Below, piece after piece: positions 60,936 to 64,000 of a DNA stretch of 64,000 bases. Under the pieces are notes generated by a model. It did no database searches. It worked only from the letters and a program-made list of their open reading frames with translations, and was not told the origin of the DNA. Positions within the stretch are counted from its first letter, which is position 1. The number at the start of each line of letters is the position of its first letter. Both the position numbers and the translations under genes were made by a program. This stretch comes from Thiothrix eikelboomii (GTDB taxonomy: Bacteria > Pseudomonadota > Gammaproteobacteria > Thiotrichales > Thiotrichaceae), in assembly GCF_900167255.1 (NCBI RefSeq), contig NZ_FUYB01000012.1:1-64000 (forward strand), read 5' to 3'.

Positions 60936-62072
60936 CTATACCCAACCCACATGGTCGCGGATGGCTGCTACTGATAAAGAGCCAATCCCCCAGAATAAGA
61001 AGCTCAGCAGCAGAACAGTCAGAATCCCTGAAATCTTTTCTGGCTTGATCGCCTCATCCGGCAAGTTTGGTTGCACGGTGACGGTTAAATAGCGTTGCTT
61101 ACGGTCAATCTCTAAGCGAGCTTGCTCTAAAGCTGCTTGCTTAGATTTATACAATTGCTCTGCAAATCCTAACCGACTTTGTAACTCGGTATACTGGGCG
61201 AGTTGACCCGCCACCTCGGTACTTTTCCCCCGCGATTGAGCCACTGATTTAGCTTGCTCTTTGTTCATTTGTTGGCGTAAAGAATTCACTTTGCTTTGTG
61301 CGGTTTTGACGCGCATGGTCTCGGGCTGCATAAAAGCACTGACTTGAGCTAATTCAGCTTCCGCTTGTGACAACTGAGTTTGTAACTCAGATAAGCGGGT
61401 CAGGCGTGCGGTTTCTTCGCGCTCTATGCGGGCATTCGCTTGAGAGGCAGGATCTAGAACATCTTGCTGTTGACGAAACGCGGTGAGTTGCTCACGTAAA
61501 CTATTGACCTCCGTTTCAGCACTCAATACTTCTTTTTCGGCTATTTGCAAAGCATCGGTACGCAAACTAGCAGATAGTTTATTCACCAACATCTCACTTT
61601 GTTTTAAAGCCAAAGCGACCAATTTTTTGCCCGTTTCAGGATCGAAAGCGGTCATAGTGACGGTACTAATACCGGAAGTTAAATCATGCTCGATATCAAT
61701 CATTGTTTGCCAATATTCAAGCAGATCCTCTTGACTCGCCTCTGTTGGCAAACGTGCATAAGGATCAATGGCAAGATTAGAATAATGCGCCCGCACATCC
61801 AATTCCGGCTCAATATCCTTAATAAAATCTGCTGACAAAATATAATCACGAATAATCATCGCATCGGAGGTAGCCCCACCTGCACCGGGCAAGCCGGTTA
61901 AAGCGCCCAAAAAATCCATTTTAGGGGCTGAACTACCTTGAATAATAAAATGTGCTTCCGAGACATACTGATCACTCGCATAGCGATAATAATAAACCGT
62001 CGCTAACACCGTCGGCAGGATGACCAGCAATAAAAATAACCAAGGAAAAGGCCTAGACCTAGACTTGCTCAT
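60936..62072 (-). CDS. kpsE: Capsule export inner-membrane protein KpsE
   Basis: This 378-residue protein has two membrane helices, near residues 8-27 and at the C-terminus (LTVLLLSFLFWGIGSL). Between them lies a long periplasmic coiled coil (about residues 175-320). The Wzz-like start (YYYRYASDQYVSEAHFIIQG) and the end of the periplasmic part (TVQPNLPDEAIKPEKIS, with the Pro-rich motif) are typical of polysaccharide co-polymerase type 3 proteins. It links the ABC transporter to KpsD. It overlaps kpsT by four bases. Confidence 0.9.
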   Translation of the reverse strand: MSKSRSRPFPWLFLLLVILPTVLATVYYYRYASDQYVSEAHFIIQGSSAPKMDFLGALTGLPGAGGATSDAMIIRDYILSADFIKDIEPELDVRAHYSNLAIDPYARLPTEASQEDLLEYWQTMIDIEHDLTSGISTVTMTAFDPETGKKLVALALKQSEMLVNKLSASLRTDALQIAEKEVLSAETEVNSLREQLTAFRQQQDVLDPASQANARIEREETARLTRLSELQTQLSQAEAELAQVSAFMQPETMRVKTAQSKVNSLRQQMNKEQAKSVAQSRGKSTEVAGQLAQYTELQSRLGFAEQLYKSKQAALEQARLEIDRKQRYLTVTVQPNLPDEAIKPEKISGILTVLLLSFLFWGIGSLSVAAIRDHVGWV

Positions 62073-62731
62073 CGTTTAACTCCCGATAAGCCTTCGTAGA
62101 TTTTAATACCGGACTCCACATCCTCAAAAATACTAAGCTCATGATTATTTAGGATAATAATAACATCTGAGTAATCGCGAATGGTGCGCATATCATGGGA
62201 TACCATAATTAAATTGGCCGTTTGCCGCCGTGCCTCAAAAGCGGCCTTACTCTTTTTCTTAAACACCGGATCACCCACAGCCATGACTTCATCAATCAAA
62301 TACACATCAAAGTCAATCGCCAAACTTAAGCCAAAGGCCAAACGCGCTCGCATCCCATTAGAATAAGTGCGCATGGGTTCGGTCAAGGCATTACCTAACT
62401 CAGAAAACTCTCGCACATAGTCTAACACTTGATGTAGCTCAGCATTATAAATCCGGCACACAAAGCGCAGGTTTTCCTCACCCGAAAGATTAGGGTTAAA
62501 GCCACCGCCAAAGCCTAAGGGCCAAGAAAATCGCCCAGTACGTAAGATTTTTCCAGAATCTGGTGGCTCAGAACCGGCAATTAGCCGCAATAAGGTTGAC
62601 TTACCTGCACCGTTCATCCCTAAGATCCCAATATTCTTATGTTCTGGAAACTTGAAGGAAACCTGCTCTAGAATCGTCCGATAACCACGACTGAGCTTAT
62701 AGTGTTTACTCACTTGCACAAACTCAATCAT
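62069..62731 (-). CDS. kpsT: Capsule exporter ATP-binding protein KpsT
   Basis: This 220-residue ABC ATPase has Walker A ILGMNGAGKSTLLRLIAG, signature TYSNGMRARLAFGLSLA, Walker B FDVYLIDEVMAVGD and the switch His (MVSHDM). The length and the absence of a C-terminal carbohydrate-binding domain place it with KpsT rather than the Wzt O-antigen type. Substrate is therefore recognised by the linker rather than the polymer. It overlaps kpsM and kpsE by four bases each. Confidence 0.93.
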   Translation of the reverse strand: MIEFVQVSKHYKLSRGYRTILEQVSFKFPEHKNIGILGMNGAGKSTLLRLIAGSEPPDSGKILRTGRFSWPLGFGGGFNPNLSGEENLRFVCRIYNAELHQVLDYVREFSELGNALTEPMRTYSNGMRARLAFGLSLAIDFDVYLIDEVMAVGDPVFKKKSKAAFEARRQTANLIMVSHDMRTIRDYSDVIIILNNHELSIFEDVESGIKIYEGLSGVKR

Positions 62732-63516
62732 ATGCCTAACTGCCTAAGCTTACTGCGGGTCACCCGCTCGCCTGCTAGGCCTAAAAAGCCTAGACTTAAA
62801 ATCCATAATAAAGGGTAGATAGGCTGATAGAATTGACTTTCAAACCCATAAAAGAAAACACTGCGCTCCCACTCAATTAAATGCAGCACTGGATTATACC
62901 AAAGGCCATCTCGAATCACGCTGGGCAAACTATCCGCAACGAAGAAAACCCCAGAAACAAAGAACATCACACGCATCAGCAAAGCTTGAAAACTGCTATA
63001 CCCCGGAAAATACAATTTGATGACCCCGCCCACCAAGCCAAATCCAGAACCCAACAGTATGGCTAGCATTAAGACCACAATCGACATCAAGATCGACTCA
63101 ATCCGATCCAAAATACCCCAAAAATATAAAAAGCATAAATAAATCAGGCTGACAATAAACAGGGTGGCAAACTCTAGGATAATACGGGCAATGATCATAT
63201 CAACCGCTTTTACTTGAGGATAAGTTAATAAGGCGGTGGTGCTTTCGATGGCATTACTCATCATGGAAACGCCGCGTGAAAACAGCATCCACGGAATAAT
63301 CCCAGTGAAAAAAAACAAGTGAATATCCACATTAATCGGCGCGCCTCGGTCCATTAAACCAAAGATAAAAGCCAACGCTAAAATCATGGTTAAAGGCTCA
63401 AAGACAGCCCAAAAATACCCTAAGCGACTGCGGCCAAAGCGAGTCCGCATATCACGCAGGATAAAAGCAAGAATAACTCGGGCTTGTACGGTTAGGGCAT
63501 CAAGAATTTCAGACAT
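62728..63516 (-). CDS. kpsM: Capsule exporter permease KpsM
   Basis: This 262-residue ABC-2 permease has about six membrane helices. The family block RTRFGRSRLGYFWAVFEPLT, near residue 24, precedes the first helix. VMFFVSGVFFVADSLPSVIR and YNPVLHLIEWERSVFFYGF complete the pattern of KpsM/BexB. It starts immediately after the stop of the lipoprotein gene. Confidence 0.93.
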   Translation of the reverse strand: MSEILDALTVQARVILAFILRDMRTRFGRSRLGYFWAVFEPLTMILALAFIFGLMDRGAPINVDIHLFFFTGIIPWMLFSRGVSMMSNAIESTTALLTYPQVKAVDMIIARIILEFATLFIVSLIYLCFLYFWGILDRIESILMSIVVLMLAILLGSGFGLVGGVIKLYFPGYSSFQALLMRVMFFVSGVFFVADSLPSVIRDGLWYNPVLHLIEWERSVFFYGFESQFYQPIYPLLWILSLGFLGLAGERVTRSKLRQLGI

Positions 63517-63909
63517 TTACAAACCAGCTGGCTCAGTATTCACAATCGGTGCAGCTAATACCCAACGGCCATTAATCCAACAGGCTGATTTAGGTCTAGG
63601 GTCTTTAGGCCCACGGCCTTGGGTGAAATATTGGCAGATATAACCATTCCCAGAATAATAACGAATACCATCCAAGATCACCTCGCCTTGCTGCGGGGGT
63701 GGTGCACCGATTAAGCGTTTTTCTTCTGCGGTCAGTTCTTCACGAGCAGGGGCTTGAAATTGGAATTTTGGCTGAAAATTTGCAGAGCGCTGTTCGAACT
63801 CATCCACACTTTGGGCTTGCAAACGCTCGATATACTTCATAATGCCGGTACATCCAGACAACAAAAGCATTAGCGTGCAGATACTTAGAACTCTTAGATA
63901 GATTAACAT
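63517..63909 (-). CDS. Small lipoprotein at the head of the capsule export operon
   Basis: This 130-residue protein has a lipoprotein signal with lipobox LLSGC (Cys20). The mature part begins with a helical segment (IMKYIERLQAQSVDEFEQR) and then a Cys pair (YICQYFTQGRG and SACWINGRWV). I do not recognise the family, though small lipoproteins occur beside capsule exporters. It abuts kpsM with no gap, so it is probably co-transcribed and may help the outer-membrane channel. The 91 bases to the window end show no clear promoter. Confidence 0.65.
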   Translation of the reverse strand: MLIYLRVLSICTLMLLLSGCTGIMKYIERLQAQSVDEFEQRSANFQPKFQFQAPAREELTAEEKRLIGAPPPQQGEVILDGIRYYSGNGYICQYFTQGRGPKDPRPKSACWINGRWVLAAPIVNTEPAGL

Positions 63910-64000
63910 GAATGGATTTAACCATAAGTTTAGTTAGCTTAATCGTCACGCCGCGTTAGCCGCAGTGCGTCATTCTTACCACACGCGCAAGATACAATAC

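Noticed and set aside
1-64000. CRISPR arrays, rRNA genes, phage genes
   Set aside because: No regularly spaced direct repeats, rRNA sequence or phage structural or integrase genes were seen on either strand.

Overview
The window reads as a chromosomal segment of a Gram-negative gammaproteobacterium. The evidence is a complete nqrABCDEF-nqrM sodium-pump operon, dusA, mutM, a ProQ/FinO-domain protein, an RfaH-type antiterminator and an ABC-transporter-dependent (KpsMTED / KpsCS) capsule system. Intergenic regions are AT-rich and coding GC is moderate by eye. Secreted modular proteins, a GldA/F/G-like transporter and sheath- or capsule-type polysaccharide genes would fit a filamentous sulfur oxidiser of the Thiotrichaceae type. 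That placement is a guess from gene content and I hold it weakly.

Layout. (1) 1-1.6 kb: the edge of an IS4-like insertion sequence abuts a surface protein that appears to have lost its 5' end. (2) 1.6-15 kb: housekeeping genes. These are tRNA-Ser(GGA), a ProQ-domain protein, tRNA-Asn(GTT), dusA, a small membrane protein, mutM, the Na+-NQR operon with its maturation factor, and a four-gene ABC-2 exporter of the GldA/GldF/GldG/DUF4340 type. (3) 15.1-31.4 kb: an RfaH-like regulator, then kpsS, a short-chain dehydrogenase and an LtaS-like membrane phosphotransferase on the plus strand. Facing them on the minus strand is kpsC, a 2537-residue highly reducing type I polyketide synthase with no thioesterase, an alpha-oxoamine synthase and a formyltransferase. 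(4) 31.5-45.1 kb: glycosyltransferases and sulfotransferases of several kinds, with an isolated GspJ-like pseudopilin, a secreted V8-like serine protease and two DUF1566 proteins among them. (5) 45.1-48.4 kb: a BNR-repeat lipoprotein and an unrecognised secreted protein. (6) 48.8-54.3 kb: five tightly packed secreted proteins that I read as a split copper amine oxidase. (7) 54.3-63.9 kb: a minus-strand operon for capsule export (lipoprotein-kpsM-kpsT-kpsE-kpsD), a sulfotransferase and a 1402-residue sulfotransferase/GT4/GT2 fusion.

How it fits together. KpsC and KpsS should build the Kdo linker on a lipid. The glycosyltransferases and six PAPS-type sulfotransferase domains should build and sulfate a polymer, and KpsMTED should export it. 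RfaH could keep transcription going through such long operons. The genes between kpsS and kpsC (polyketide synthase, oxoamine synthase, dehydrogenase, formyltransferase, LtaS-like enzyme) are what one would expect for a sphingoid-like amino lipid, possibly an alternative capsule anchor.

The most unusual system is at 48829-54277. Two short proteins keep every copper amine oxidase active-site residue I can place (base Asp, topaquinone Tyr, HxH and a distal Cu-ligand His). Each is preceded by a paralogue that has lost most of those residues. One further gene between the pairs looks like the detached N2-N3 domains of the same enzyme family. I know of no described amine oxidase built this way.
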